From contig NZ_UAUL01000008.1 in NCBI RefSeq assembly GCF_900456775.1, positions 186,001 through 250,000 of the forward strand: DNA of 64,000 bases, read 5' to 3'. Of this stretch, positions 10,157 through 19,267 are shown in pieces (within the stretch, counting starts at the first letter, position 1; each line of letters begins with the position of its first letter). The position numbers and the translations under genes are program-made. A model generated the notes under the pieces. The model worked only from the letters and a program-made list of their open reading frames with translations. It made no database searches and had not been told where the DNA came from. The DNA is from Sarcina ventriculi (GTDB lineage Bacteria; Bacillota; Clostridia; Clostridiales; Clostridiaceae).

Positions 10157-10243
10157 ATGAGAATAGTTGCAGTGAAGTTACCAAAATGTTTATGTAGAAT
10201 ATTGAGAGTATTTAAGGGGAAAAAGAAAGATAAAACTACATAA
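10157..10243 (+). CDS. spoVM: Stage V sporulation protein M (SpoVM), 28 residues
   Basis: This very short gene encodes MRIVAVKLPKCLCRILRVFK followed by a lysine-rich tail. It matches the B. subtilis SpoVM pattern of a hydrophobic start, KLPK at residues 7-10 and an amphipathic helix. SpoVM recognises the convex forespore membrane and anchors the SpoIVA coat basement layer. AGGGGG precedes the ATG at good spacing, and a strong terminator follows the stop. Its position between thiN and rpmB is the same as in Bacillus. The cysteines at 11 and 13 and the basic tail differ from Bacillus. Confidence 0.85.
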   Translation: MRIVAVKLPKCLCRILRVFKGKKKDKTT

Positions 10244-10246
10244 AAT

Positions 10247-10281
10247 AAAAAAGCAGTATCTAATTTTAGATACTGCTTTTT
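10247..10281 (+). terminator. Terminator after spoVM
   Basis: AAAAAGCAGTATCTAA pairs with TTAGATACTGCTTTTT around a small loop, giving a strong hairpin with a built-in U-tract three bases after the spoVM stop. Confidence 0.9.
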
Positions 10282-10314
10282 AATATATTAATGTATAAAA
10301 TTTTTAAACAAAAG

Positions 10315-10344
10315 AAAAATGCAATTGTCTATCAATTGCATTTT
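10315..10344 (-). terminator. Terminator after rpmB (minus strand)
   Basis: AAAATGCAATTG and CAATTGCATTTT form a 12-bp stem with loop TCTAT. Read on the minus strand it ends in a U-run and lies 14 bp past the rpmB stop codon. Confidence 0.85.
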
Positions 10345-10357
10345 CTACAAAGAACTA

Positions 10358-10549
10358 TTATAGAGCTCTTTGTACTTTTCCAGATCTTAAACATCTAGTA
10401 CAAACTGATATAGTTTTTGGAGTTCCATTAACTATAGCTTTAACTTTTTGTACGTTTGGAGCCCAAGTTCTGTTAGAGTGTCTATGAGAATGACTGAATT
10501 GTCTTCCAGATATAACACCTTTATCACATATTTCACATCTTCTTGACAT
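10358..10549 (-). CDS. rpmB: 50S ribosomal protein L28
   Basis: The 63-residue protein has the zinc-type L28 layout, with CEIC at residues 5-8 and CTRC near 51-54, plus SHRHSNRTW in the middle. The cysteine pairs indicate a zinc-binding (C+) form. It is transcribed alone on the minus strand, flanked by its own terminator and by a promoter at 10599-10628. GGAGGT precedes the ATG. Confidence 0.97.
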   Translation of the reverse strand: MSRRCEICDKGVISGRQFSHSHRHSNRTWAPNVQKVKAIVNGTPKTISVCTRCLRSGKVQRAL

Positions 10550-10598
10550 TTTTAAAACACCTCCTACCTTATAATATAAATTTCAATAGGACGTTACT

Positions 10599-10628
10599 AT
10601 TCTAACATAACATATATAAGTTACGCAA
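10599..10628 (-). promoter_or_regulatory. Probable promoter of rpmB
   Basis: On the minus strand TTGCGT (10628-10623) and TAGAAT (10604-10599) are 18 bases apart, about 50 bp upstream of the rpmB start. Confidence 0.5.
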
Positions 10629-10680
10629 GTACAAAAATTAGATTATTACTAAATATTTTACATATTACATTATATAATTC

Positions 10681-10709
10681 TTGAATAATAAAAATATTTA
10701 ATATAAAAT
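10681..10709 (+). promoter_or_regulatory. Promoter of yloU-yloV
   Basis: TTGAAT at 10681-10686 and TAAAAT at 10704-10709 are separated by 17 bases, 29 bp before the yloU start codon. Confidence 0.6.
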
Positions 10710-10738
10710 ATATTATATGAATAAGAGGAGGAATCGTA

Positions 10739-11086
10739 ATGATTGGATATTCTAATGAACATGGTAATGTTATATATGCAGATGAAGTAATATCAAAGAT
10801 TGTAGGTTTAGCTACAATGGAATGTTACGGTGTTGTAGGCATGGTTTCTAAAAGTGCAACAGAAGGTCTTTGGGAACTTATGCGAATTGAGAATTTAGCT
10901 AAAGGTGTAAAGATAGAGCATAAAGATGAAAAATTAATAATAGAACTTTTTGTTATGGTTGAGTATGGAACAAAAATATCTGTTATATCAAATAACATAA
11001 TACAAAAGGTAAAATACAATGTAGAAAATTATACAGGATTAAAGGTGGCAGCAATAACAGTTAATGTTCAAGCAGTTAGAATTTAG
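10739..11086 (+). CDS. Asp23/Gls24 family protein (YloU-like)
   Basis: The 115-residue protein belongs to the Asp23/Gls24 (DUF322) family. It shows the GVVGM segment and the alternating beta pattern ending in VAAITVNVQAVRI. Family members are envelope-stress or membrane-associated proteins; this short single-domain form is the one always found before the DAK2 gene yloV. AGGAGG precedes the ATG. Its precise function is not established. Confidence 0.9.
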   Translation: MIGYSNEHGNVIYADEVISKIVGLATMECYGVVGMVSKSATEGLWELMRIENLAKGVKIEHKDEKLIIELFVMVEYGTKISVISNNIIQKVKYNVENYTGLKVAAITVNVQAVRI

Positions 11087-11098
11087 GAGGTAGACGTG

Positions 11099-12742
11099 AT
11101 GAATTTTACAAAGATAAATGGAGGTCATTTTTACTCTATGATGAGTAATGCGGCACTTAGATTAGAGGAGAAAAGTGATTATGTAAATTCTTTAAATGTC
11201 TTCCCAGTTCCAGATGGAGATACAGGAACAAATATGTCTATGACATTTAGAACGGCAGTTAAAGAAATAAGCGAAACGGATTTGAAAAGTATAGGAGAAG
11301 TTTCCAAAAAAATGGCAAAGGGAGCTTTGATGGGAGCTAGGGGAAATTCAGGAGTAATTTTATCTCAAATACTACGAGGAATATCAAAAGGATTAGAAAA
11401 TAAAGAAGAAGTTAACAGTAAGGAATTTGCAAATGCTATATTAGAAGGAAGTAAGGCTGCATATAAGGCTGTTATGAGACCTACAGAGGGTACAATATTA
11501 ACAGTTATAAAATCAGCAGGGGAAACTGCTATTAAAAATAATGATGTTGAAGATATAGCTAGCCTTATGAAAAAGATTTGTATTGAGAGTAAAATGACAT
11601 TAGATAAAACTCCTGAGATGCTTCCAGCACTTAAGAAGGCTAAGGTTGTAGATTCAGGTGGAATGGGTCTTTTGATAATACTTCAAGGTATGTTAGAAGC
11701 ATTAAATAATAATTTGGAAATATCTAATATAGAAAATAATAGTGGTGTAACTATTAAAGAAAGCAATTTAAATACATTAAATGAAGAAGATATAAAATTT
11801 GGGTATTGCACTGAATTTATAATACTAGGTGATGCAAAGTATGCCGATGATTTTAGAAAATCAATAGAAAATATGGGGGATTCTGAAATAGTAGTAGGAT
11901 ATGATGACATAATAAAGGTTCATATTCATACAAATGATCCTGGAAAAGTTTTATCAAAGGCTGTATTAATTGGTGAGTTATCTAAGATAAAGATAGATAA
12001 TATGAGAGAAGAGCATAGAGAACTTTTAGGTGATTTACAAAATCAAATTATGGAAACTAGCGTAGCAAAAGAAATAGATGGAGGAAAAAAATATGCATTT
12101 GTTTCAATTGCTATGGGAGAGGGAATAGCAAATATATTTGAAGATTTAGGTGTTGACAAAGTTATAGAAGGCGGTCAAACTATGAATCCTAGCACTCAAG
12201 ATATATTAAAAGCAATAGATACTATAAATGCTGAGCATATAATAATATTCCCAAACAATAAAAATATTATCATGGCAGCAAATCAAGCGGCTGAAATGTC
12301 TGATAAGGATATAAGAGTAGTTCCAACAAAGACAATTCCTCAAGGTATAACATGTATAACTATGTTTAATGGAGAAGATGATATAGATACAAACATGGAA
12401 AATTTAAATTCTGTAATGGAAGTGGTTAAAACAGCTTCTGTAACTTATGCTGTAAGAGATACAGAAATGGATGGAAAACAAATAAAAGAAGGAGATATTT
12501 TAGGGCTTATAGAAGGTAAAATATCTGAAGTTGGAAATGATGTTTGTGTTGTTGCTAGAAAATTATTGGAAAATCTAGTGAATGATGATTCTGAGCTTAT
12601 AACTATATTTAAAGGAAAAGATATGAAAGATAGTGATATATCTATGTTTATAAACGAGATAGAAGAGAAATATAGTAACTTAGATGTTCAATATTACAAT
12701 GGTGATCAACCATTATATTATATGATAATGTCAGTGGAATAA
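11099..12742 (+). CDS. DAK2/FakA-like fatty acid kinase, catalytic subunit family (YloV)
   Basis: The N-terminal 200 residues are a DAK2 kinase domain with PVPDGDTGTNMSMT near residue 37 (nucleotide/Mg loop) and GARGNSGVILSQ near 82. The remainder matches the middle and C-terminal domains of YloV/FakA. In staphylococci FakA phosphorylates fatty acids held by a FakB (DegV) partner so host or recycled fatty acids enter phospholipid synthesis. GTG 11096 and ATG 11099 are adjacent; TAGGAGGT favours either, and ATG is chosen. It lies 10-13 bp after yloU. Confidence 0.88.
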   Translation: MNFTKINGGHFYSMMSNAALRLEEKSDYVNSLNVFPVPDGDTGTNMSMTFRTAVKEISETDLKSIGEVSKKMAKGALMGARGNSGVILSQILRGISKGLENKEEVNSKEFANAILEGSKAAYKAVMRPTEGTILTVIKSAGETAIKNNDVEDIASLMKKICIESKMTLDKTPEMLPALKKAKVVDSGGMGLLIILQGMLEALNNNLEISNIENNSGVTIKESNLNTLNEEDIKFGYCTEFIILGDAKYADDFRKSIENMGDSEIVVGYDDIIKVHIHTNDPGKVLSKAVLIGELSKIKIDNMREEHRELLGDLQNQIMETSVAKEIDGGKKYAFVSIAMGEGIANIFEDLGVDKVIEGGQTMNPSTQDILKAIDTINAEHIIIFPNNKNIIMAANQAAEMSDKDIRVVPTKTIPQGITCITMFNGEDDIDTNMENLNSVMEVVKTASVTYAVRDTEMDGKQIKEGDILGLIEGKISEVGNDVCVVARKLLENLVNDDSELITIFKGKDMKDSDISMFINEIEEKYSNLDVQYYNGDQPLYYMIMSVE

Positions 12743-12761
12743 AATTTTAGTACTACATTTT

Positions 12762-12797
12762 AAATTAGGCTTTGCTAAATTTGCAAGGCCTAATTTT
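12762..12797 (+). terminator. Terminator after yloV
   Basis: AAATTAGGCTTTGC pairs with GCAAGGCCTAATTT, with one wobble, around a short AT loop, about 20 bp past the yloV stop. Confidence 0.75.
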
Positions 12798-12859
12798 CAT
12801 AGAATTTTAATGAATTTCTGCTAAATTTATAAGTATAGAAAATAAAAGGAGGAAATGTT

Positions 12860-14893
12860 TTGGATATATATTCGGATATATCTAGTATTGATGGGGTTGG
12901 AAAAAAAACTCAAGAAAAATTCAATAAATTAGGTATATTTACTGTTTTAGATCTTCTTTTATATTTTCCTAGGGATTATACATTTTTAAATGTAGATATT
13001 TTAAACATCAACAATTTAAATAAAGGAAAATCAATATTAAGATGTAGGGTAGAAAAATATATAGGGACTGTTTTAACTAGGAGTGGAAAAAGATTAACTA
13101 CAATAGAATTTTCCTATGGTAATAAAAGAGTCTTGGGAAAGTGGTTTAATAGTTCTTATATAAGTAAAAAATTTATCATAGGAAAAGAGTATAATCTTTT
13201 AGGGATTTTTAAAGAAGTTGGTGCTAATGTAGAAGTAATAAATCCTATAATATCATGTAATGATTCTTTTGAGAGTAGAATAATTCCTGTATATAAATTA
13301 AAAGATGATATAAAAAATACTATGATAACTAAAGTTATAAATATCGTTTTAGATAATATAAGTATAAAGGATAATTTAACTGAGGATATAATAAAGAGGT
13401 ATAATCTTATATCACTAGATAATGCAATAAGGCAGATACATTTTCCTAAAAATAAACAAGTTTTGAATGATGCGATAGAAAGATTGAAATTTCAAGAATT
13501 GTTTACATATTCTTTGAAACTTATGATGCTTAAAAATAAGGTGAATAACAAAGAAGGTATAGAATTTAGGATATTTACTAAAGAGTTAATAGAGATAAAA
13601 AAATCTTTACCATATGATTTGACTAATGCACAAAATAAAGTTATAAGACAGATTTTACATGATGCAAAACGACCTGTAGCTATGAATAGATTGGTTCAAG
13701 GGGATGTGGGGTCTGGGAAGACATTAGTTGCATTAATTGCTCTTTTTAATGCTTACAAAAACAATTATCAGTGTGCATTTATGGCTCCAACTGAAATACT
13801 TGCAGTTCAACATTTTAATGAGGCTAAAAAAATTTTAAAAGATTTTAATGTATCCATAGAACTTTTAACAGGAAATACTAAGAAAAAAGAGAAGGATAGA
13901 ATAAAAGATATAATAAGACAAGGGACTCCTGTTATAGTTATAGGAACTCATGCTTTGATAGAGGATAGTGTTGAATTTAAAAATTTAGGTCTCATAGTAA
14001 CTGATGAACAACATAGATTTGGCGTTAAACAACGTAGTAAACTTATAAATAAAAATAAGATGTGTGATGTTTTGGTTATGACTGCAACACCAATTCCAAG
14101 AACGGTTTCTCTTTATTTGTATGGAGATTTGGAAATTTCAGTAATAGATGAGATGCCACCTGGCAGAAAGAAAATAGAAACTTTATTATTTGATAAGCAA
14201 AGTAGAAAAATAGCTTATAAAATGGCTTTAGATGAAATTAAAGAGGGAAGGCAGATATATATAGTAGCTCCGCTTATTGAAGATAATGAAAAATTAAAAT
14301 TAAATTCAGTTGAAATGGTATATAAAGAAATTAAATCTTCTGTGTTTAGTAATATACATGTAGAAATTCTTCATGGTAAAATGACATCTAAAGAAAAAAA
14401 TGATATAATAAATGGGTTTAAAGAGGGGGATATAAAAGCAATAGTATCAACTACAGTAATAGAGGTTGGAGTTAATGTACCAAATGCTAGCGTTATGATA
14501 ATAGAAAATGCAGAAAGATTTGGGCTAGCACAGCTTCATCAATTAAGAGGAAGAGTTGGAAGAGGGGAATATAACTCTAAATGTTTTTTAATATCTGATG
14601 GTGTAAATTCAATAACTAAAAGAAGAATGGATATTATGACAAAAAGTAGTGATGGTTTTTATATAGCAGAACAAGACTTTAAACTAAGAGGTTCAGGAGA
14701 AATCTTTGGTGTTAAGCAACATGGAGATGATCAATTTATATTAGCTAATGTTATAGAAGATATAGATATTTTAAGATGTGCAAATAAAGAGGCAAGAGAA
14801 ATTGTGCAAAATAAAAATCAAGAAAGTAAAAAAATATGTTATGAAATATCAAGAGGTTTAGAAAATACTAGAAAATATATATGTTTTAATTAA
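12860..14893 (+). CDS. recG: ATP-dependent DNA helicase RecG
   Basis: RecG remodels stalled forks and branched recombination intermediates. An N-terminal wedge/OB domain (ISSIDGVGKKT at the start) precedes the helicase core with Walker A GDVGSGKT near 281, DEQH near 382, MTATPIPRT, and the C-terminal QLRGRVGRG and TRG-like segment near FKLRGSGEIFG. The 677-residue length is normal. The start is TTG behind AAAGGAGG; no nearer ATG is in frame. Confidence 0.97.
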   Translation: MDIYSDISSIDGVGKKTQEKFNKLGIFTVLDLLLYFPRDYTFLNVDILNINNLNKGKSILRCRVEKYIGTVLTRSGKRLTTIEFSYGNKRVLGKWFNSSYISKKFIIGKEYNLLGIFKEVGANVEVINPIISCNDSFESRIIPVYKLKDDIKNTMITKVINIVLDNISIKDNLTEDIIKRYNLISLDNAIRQIHFPKNKQVLNDAIERLKFQELFTYSLKLMMLKNKVNNKEGIEFRIFTKELIEIKKSLPYDLTNAQNKVIRQILHDAKRPVAMNRLVQGDVGSGKTLVALIALFNAYKNNYQCAFMAPTEILAVQHFNEAKKILKDFNVSIELLTGNTKKKEKDRIKDIIRQGTPVIVIGTHALIEDSVEFKNLGLIVTDEQHRFGVKQRSKLINKNKMCDVLVMTATPIPRTVSLYLYGDLEISVIDEMPPGRKKIETLLFDKQSRKIAYKMALDEIKEGRQIYIVAPLIEDNEKLKLNSVEMVYKEIKSSVFSNIHVEILHGKMTSKEKNDIINGFKEGDIKAIVSTTVIEVGVNVPNASVMIIENAERFGLAQLHQLRGRVGRGEYNSKCFLISDGVNSITKRRMDIMTKSSDGFYIAEQDFKLRGSGEIFGVKQHGDDQFILANVIEDIDILRCANKEAREIVQNKNQESKKICYEISRGLENTRKYICFN

Positions 14894-14920
14894 AATTTAA
14901 TTTTGTGGAGGAATATTTTT

Positions 14921-15478
14921 ATGAGAATAATAGCAGGAAAAGCTAGAGGAAGAAAACTTTTATCGCCAGCTACGATGGAGACAAGACCAACATTAGATAG
15001 AGTAAAGGAATCTATGTTTAGCATGATACAAGCTTATATAGTTGATGCTGAAGTTATAGATGTATTTGCTGGAACAGGTAGTTTAGGGTTAGAGGCTGCA
15101 AGCAGAGGGGCTAAGGAGTGTTATTTAGTAGATAAAAGTCCAGTAACATTTCCAATACTAAAAAAGAATATAGAAAATTTAGGGTTTAAAGATTTTTGCA
15201 CAGCTTTAAATACTGATGCATATTCAGCTCTTAGAAGTTTAGCAGCGAGAAACAAGGTTTTTGATTTAATATTTATAGATCCGCCATATTTAAAAAACTT
15301 AATTCCAGAGGCCATGGAGATAATAGATGAAAAATCTATGTTAGATCCTGATGGATTAATAGTAACTAAAATAGATACTAGTGAAGAGATTTTTCAAGGA
15401 ACAAGACGTATAAAGTTAACAAGAACTAAAGTGTATGGAAATACAACAGTATGTCTTTATAAAATGGAGGAGGAGTAA
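14921..15478 (+). CDS. rsmD: 16S rRNA (guanine(966)-N2)-methyltransferase RsmD
   Basis: RsmD methylates G966 (E. coli numbering) of 16S rRNA with SAM. The N-terminal RIIAGKARGRKL and RPTLDRVKESMF are family-typical. DVFAGTGSLGLEAASRG is the SAM site and DPPY at residues 120-123 is the catalytic motif. The ATG at 14921 follows GGAGGA, so the longer in-frame extension from 14903 is rejected. The gene runs into coaD with one base between stop and start. Confidence 0.96.
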   Translation: MRIIAGKARGRKLLSPATMETRPTLDRVKESMFSMIQAYIVDAEVIDVFAGTGSLGLEAASRGAKECYLVDKSPVTFPILKKNIENLGFKDFCTALNTDAYSALRSLAARNKVFDLIFIDPPYLKNLIPEAMEIIDEKSMLDPDGLIVTKIDTSEEIFQGTRRIKLTRTKVYGNTTVCLYKMEEE

Positions 15479-15479
15479 A

Positions 15480-15983
15480 ATGAAAAGGGCGGTATTCCCA
15501 GGTAGTTTTGATCCTATAACTAAAGGTCATTTAGATATTATAGAAAGAGCGGCGAAAATATTTGATGAAGTGATAGTTGCTGTTTTGGTAAACGTAGATA
15601 AAAAAGGATTATTTACAATAGATGAAAGGGTTAAACTTATAGAAAAAACTGTTTCTAATATTAATAATGTAAAGGTAAAAAGCTTTAAAGGCCTTTTGAT
15701 TGATTTTTTAAAAAGGGAAGAATGTACAACCGTGGTAAAAGGTTTAAGAAATGCTACTGATTATGATTATGAGGTGCAGATGGCTATAATAAACAAAGCT
15801 TTGGATGAGGAAATTGAAACATTATTTTTAATAGCAAAAAGTGAATATTGTAGCGTTAGTTCATCAGTAGTAAAACAAATCGGCATGTTAAATGGAGATA
15901 TTAAAAAATTTATTCCAAGTTGTATTGTTGAAGATTTTAATGATAAGATAAATAAGATTACCAGAGGTGGGGAAAATGAGTGA
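15480..15983 (+). CDS. coaD: Phosphopantetheine adenylyltransferase
   Basis: CoaD catalyses the fourth step of coenzyme A synthesis, joining ATP and 4'-phosphopantetheine to give dephospho-CoA. The nucleotidyltransferase T/HxGH motif is TKGH at residues 14-17 after GSFDP. VKGLRNATDYDYE and YCSVSSSVVKQI complete the family pattern. The 167-residue length is normal. GGAGGAG before ATG 15480 fixes the start. Confidence 0.97.
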   Translation: MKRAVFPGSFDPITKGHLDIIERAAKIFDEVIVAVLVNVDKKGLFTIDERVKLIEKTVSNINNVKVKSFKGLLIDFLKREECTTVVKGLRNATDYDYEVQMAIINKALDEEIETLFLIAKSEYCSVSSSVVKQIGMLNGDIKKFIPSCIVEDFNDKINKITRGGENE

Positions 15984-16545
15984 TGGATATTATATAATGG
16001 AATTTGTAGATGATATAGCTAAAATAATAGATACAGCATCTAAGGTTCCTATGACAGGAAAAGTAATGCTAGACAAAAGAGAGCTGTTAGACATTATATA
16101 TAGTGTACAAGATCATTTACCAGAGGAAATAAGAAATGCTCAGCTTATAATAAACCAAAAGGATAGAATTCTACAAAATGCAGTAGCTCAGAAAGAACAA
16201 ATGCTATATGAGGCTAAAAGAGATAGTGATAATCTAAGACGAGACGCTATGGAAATGATGAAAAACAGGGTTCAAAATCATGATTACGTTAAAGAAGCTA
16301 AAGAGGTAGCAGAAAAATTAATAGCAGAAGCTAATGAAAATGCTACTGCTATTAGACAAGATGCTGAAAATTATGTTGATAAATTATTAAATGATCTTGA
16401 AGAGGAAATTAAAATTAAAAATAAAGAGTTATTAAATTATATGAAGGTTAATATGGAGCAATTTGCATTAAATCTTTCTACTAATTTAAACGCTGCAACA
16501 GATGATATAAGGGACAATATAGATGCATTAAGAAGTAGAAATTAA
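15976..16545 (+). CDS. Conserved coiled-coil protein of unknown function
   Basis: The 189-residue soluble protein is almost entirely helical and charged, with heptad-like stretches from about residue 60 to 165 (NQKDRILQNAVAQ, EAKEVAEKLIAEANENA). It resembles the stalk-like or DivIVA/ATPase-subunit-like proteins found after coaD in clostridia, but no catalytic motif is visible. It overlaps coaD by 8 bases and ylbJ tail-to-tail by 18 bases. GAGGTGG sets ATG 15976 rather than GTG 15967. No function is assigned. Confidence 0.75.
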   Translation: MSDGYYIMEFVDDIAKIIDTASKVPMTGKVMLDKRELLDIIYSVQDHLPEEIRNAQLIINQKDRILQNAVAQKEQMLYEAKRDSDNLRRDAMEMMKNRVQNHDYVKEAKEVAEKLIAEANENATAIRQDAENYVDKLLNDLEEEIKIKNKELLNYMKVNMEQFALNLSTNLNAATDDIRDNIDALRSRN

Positions 16546-17688
16546 TTTATATATAATTGCGATTAATAAATTAATAAGTATAAATGTTATTAGAGGAGTT
16601 ATATATAAGTAAACTATTGTACCGCTTGAGAATGTTGAAATACTTTGCTTAAAAAAAGAAAATATAAAAAACATAATTGCAAATGAAATGATGCCTTGCA
16701 ATAATTTTGTAAAAAAATACTTAGGTATAGATATATTTTCTTTATAGAAGAAGGAAGTCGTTTGAGCGATTATTGATAATCCACCAAATGAACATAAAAA
16801 AGAAATTAAACAAAGTTTTAGCGAAATGTCTAAATTGCTTGATGAAATTATGTTACAACCGTTAGTTGCTTCGATGCTTCCAAGTAATATTCCAGATATT
16901 ACATTAAATGGAATGTTAAATTTTTGGCATAAATTAAATATCAGTTTATCAGAAAAAATTATTTCTTGAAGCATGCTTATAACAACAGAAAATATTGTAA
17001 CATAACCACATAAAATAAGTGCATTTAAAGCTGCATCAGAGATAGAATCTTTAATTATTTCGCCAATGTTTTTAGCTTTAACTGTATTTTTCATGGCGTT
17101 ATTAAAAGAAGAGGTTAAAGGCCTCTTTTTTTTATTTTTTAACAGTATTCCAATTATAAAGCATGATAAATAGCTAGGAATTAGCAGTAGATAACCAAGT
17201 TTTGTACTACCAAGCATAGATGTACCAACAGCACCTATTAAAAATAAAGGTCCTATATTAGATGCTATATTTAAAAGTCTTGCAAATTCGTCTTTAGATA
17301 TAAGATTTTCCTTATAAAGATTGGTTGAATATTTAGCACCTAAAGGATAGCCACAAAGAAAGCTAGCAATAATAGCGAAACTACATTGATAATTTAAGTT
17401 TAATGGTTTGCATATTAATGGGCCTAAAACTTTAGAATACATTTTTATCCCATCTAAAGCAATTATCAAATTACATATTACCATAAATGGGAACATTGTA
17501 GGAAAAACAGAGGAAAAAAATAGTTTAGCCCCGTTTAAAGAAGCATTTATACAAAGTTTGGGATTTAGAAGAAAATAAATTACTGTTAGAGTTAAAAATA
17601 TTGAGAAAATATTATTATATTTAATATTTAAAAGTTTTTTAAGAATCAGTAATAGTATAATTATTAATATAAGTAAAATACTGTACAT
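16528..17688 (-). CDS. ylbJ: Sporulation integral membrane protein YlbJ
   Basis: This polytopic membrane protein of 386 residues shows the nucleoside-transporter/gate-like fold of the YlbJ/SpoIIM-era family, with SVFPTMFPFMVICNLI, CGYPLGAKY, SNIGPLFLIGAVGTSM and GSIEATNGC. In B. subtilis ylbJ is under sporulation sigma-E and is needed for heat-resistant spores. ATG 17688 is taken because GGAGG lies just before it; the TTG at 17700 lies upstream of that site. It follows tmcAL on the same strand by 62 bp. Confidence 0.88.
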   Translation of the reverse strand: MYSILLILIIILLLILKKLLNIKYNNIFSIFLTLTVIYFLLNPKLCINASLNGAKLFFSSVFPTMFPFMVICNLIIALDGIKMYSKVLGPLICKPLNLNYQCSFAIIASFLCGYPLGAKYSTNLYKENLISKDEFARLLNIASNIGPLFLIGAVGTSMLGSTKLGYLLLIPSYLSCFIIGILLKNKKKRPLTSSFNNAMKNTVKAKNIGEIIKDSISDAALNALILCGYVTIFSVVISMLQEIIFSDKLIFNLCQKFNIPFNVISGILLGSIEATNGCNIISSSNLDISLKLCLISFLCSFGGLSIIAQTTSFFYKENISIPKYFFTKLLQGIISFAIMFFIFSFFKQSISTFSSGTIVYLYITPLITFILINLLIAIIYKLISTS

Positions 17689-17750
17689 AAATTCCTCCAA
17701 GTAAATTTTATATACAGTATTTATATTTGCTTAACATTAATAATATTATT

Positions 17751-18956
17751 TTATTTTAAAATTATAGGGCTTACTTTAAAATCAGCATTATGCATAATAT
17801 TATTATTTAAAAGAGAGTAAAGGTTTGTGGCTTTTATATCTATAGATAGCATAGGGTCTGTATTTTTTGATGATATTTTATTAACAATTTTTATTTTAGA
17901 ATTTTTTTTAATTTCTTTTAATATTTTAGCACCATTTTTATTTAATCCAAGAACTCTTATATATTGAGGTTTTGATTTACTAAGTAAAATATCTTCTTTA
18001 CTTAAAGATAAAAAACATTGGCATAAAACCCTGCTAATTCTAGTATAAGAATATCTTTTGCTTTTACAAGACATTATAAATTCATCAAAATTATTGAAAT
18101 TACCTATATTATTTAATATTTTATTCCCTAGTCCTTCATTTGCATCTGGGATATTACTTAAAAATTGGGGATTGCTTAAAAGTTTATATTTTACATAAAA
18201 AAACATTCTATCCACGTCAGATATTTTAGAGTTTTTTAATATTTCATAAGCATACTTAGGAAGAACATTAATACAGCTTTCTAAAGATTTTTCAGTTATA
18301 GCTTTTCTAATAGAAGATGCAGAAGAAAAGTTATCTTGATTTAGATTGTCATCATTATAACCAGAACCTTGTCTAGTTATTGTTATTGGATTTATATTAC
18401 TTTTTAGCTTAAACAAAGATTTACAGTATTCAATGGCTAAAATATTGTTTGGAGAATTTAAAATATGTTCTATATTATCTATATTAAATATATTAGAATT
18501 TTTAATATATTTTTCAATAGCTATACTTCTAGCTTTAGGAAAAGATAGACCTAAGTTTAATTGTTCTTTTAAATCTTTTTTAAATTCTAGAGGTTCATTT
18601 ACTAAAATTTCAGCAATTTTTTTTAATGTAGTTACATCTCCACATTCAGAACCAAAACATATGTTATCAACTATATTTAAACTATTTAGAGTTGAAATAG
18701 CTCCAAAAGCAAAATATTCGGCTGAGGATACAGAATATATTGTCGGAAGCTCTAAAACCAAATCAACGCCTCCTAAGAGAGCCATCTTGGTTCTAGACCA
18801 TTTATCAACTATGGCAGGAATTCCTCTTTGAACAAAATTACCGCTCATTATACAAATTGTATAATCACAGTCGGTTTTTTGTTTAGAAGAATTTATGTGA
18901 AATTCATGGCCTAAATGAAATGGGTTGTATTCAGTGATTAATCCTGTTATTTTCAT
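17751..18956 (-). CDS. tmcAL: tRNA(Met) cytidine acetate ligase TmcAL (YlbM)
   Basis: TmcAL activates acetate with ATP to make N4-acetylcytidine at the elongator tRNA(Met) wobble base. The nucleotidyltransferase-like N-terminus TEYNPFHLGHEFH carries HxGH at residues 14-17, and MSGNFVQRG and LVLELP follow. The 401-residue length is normal. It lies next to ylbJ, as in Bacillus (ylbM-ylbJ region), and divergently from pta, which is fitting because the enzyme uses acetate. Confidence 0.93.
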   Translation of the reverse strand: MKITGLITEYNPFHLGHEFHINSSKQKTDCDYTICIMSGNFVQRGIPAIVDKWSRTKMALLGGVDLVLELPTIYSVSSAEYFAFGAISTLNSLNIVDNICFGSECGDVTTLKKIAEILVNEPLEFKKDLKEQLNLGLSFPKARSIAIEKYIKNSNIFNIDNIEHILNSPNNILAIEYCKSLFKLKSNINPITITRQGSGYNDDNLNQDNFSSASSIRKAITEKSLESCINVLPKYAYEILKNSKISDVDRMFFYVKYKLLSNPQFLSNIPDANEGLGNKILNNIGNFNNFDEFIMSCKSKRYSYTRISRVLCQCFLSLSKEDILLSKSKPQYIRVLGLNKNGAKILKEIKKNSKIKIVNKISSKNTDPMLSIDIKATNLYSLLNNNIMHNADFKVSPIILK

Positions 18957-18976
18957 AAACTATAATTATCCTTTTT

Positions 18977-19004
18977 ATTATATAAAAATTTTTTATTGAG
19001 TTAA
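18977..19004 (-). promoter_or_regulatory. Candidate promoter of tmcAL-ylbJ
   Basis: On the minus strand TTAACT and TATAAT are 16 bases apart, the -10 box lying about 20 bp before the tmcAL start. The region is very AT-rich, so chance matches are possible. Confidence 0.4.
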
Positions 19005-19187
19005 TTTTTATACCATTTTATAATAAAAGAAATAAAAAATAAAGAATTTATGATATGTATAATTAAATAATTTTTTATAATTAAATAAAGGATATTGGAA
19101 ATCTACATAAAAAACGTTTAAAATATACATATTAAAAAGAGTTAAAATTCTGATAATTCTTAATATAAGAGAAATAACTTTTTATTA

Positions 19188-19217
19188 TTGAAAATAATAC
19201 ACAATTAGTAGTATAGT
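19188..19217 (+). promoter_or_regulatory. Candidate promoter of pta-ackA
   Basis: TTGAAA at 19188-19193 and TATAGT at 19212-19217 are 18 bases apart, 50 bp before the chosen pta start. Confidence 0.5.
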
Positions 19218-19267
19218 AATAACTATAGATTAAAATTACGTTTTTATTAGTGGAAGGAGAAATGAAC

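Larger units (their letters stand above)
18957..19267. other. Divergent intergenic region between tmcAL and pta
   Basis: This 311-bp AT-rich gap holds no plausible coding frame. It contains candidate promoters for both flanking genes and the pta ribosome binding site. No riboswitch-like fold or clear operator was recognised. Confidence 0.6.
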
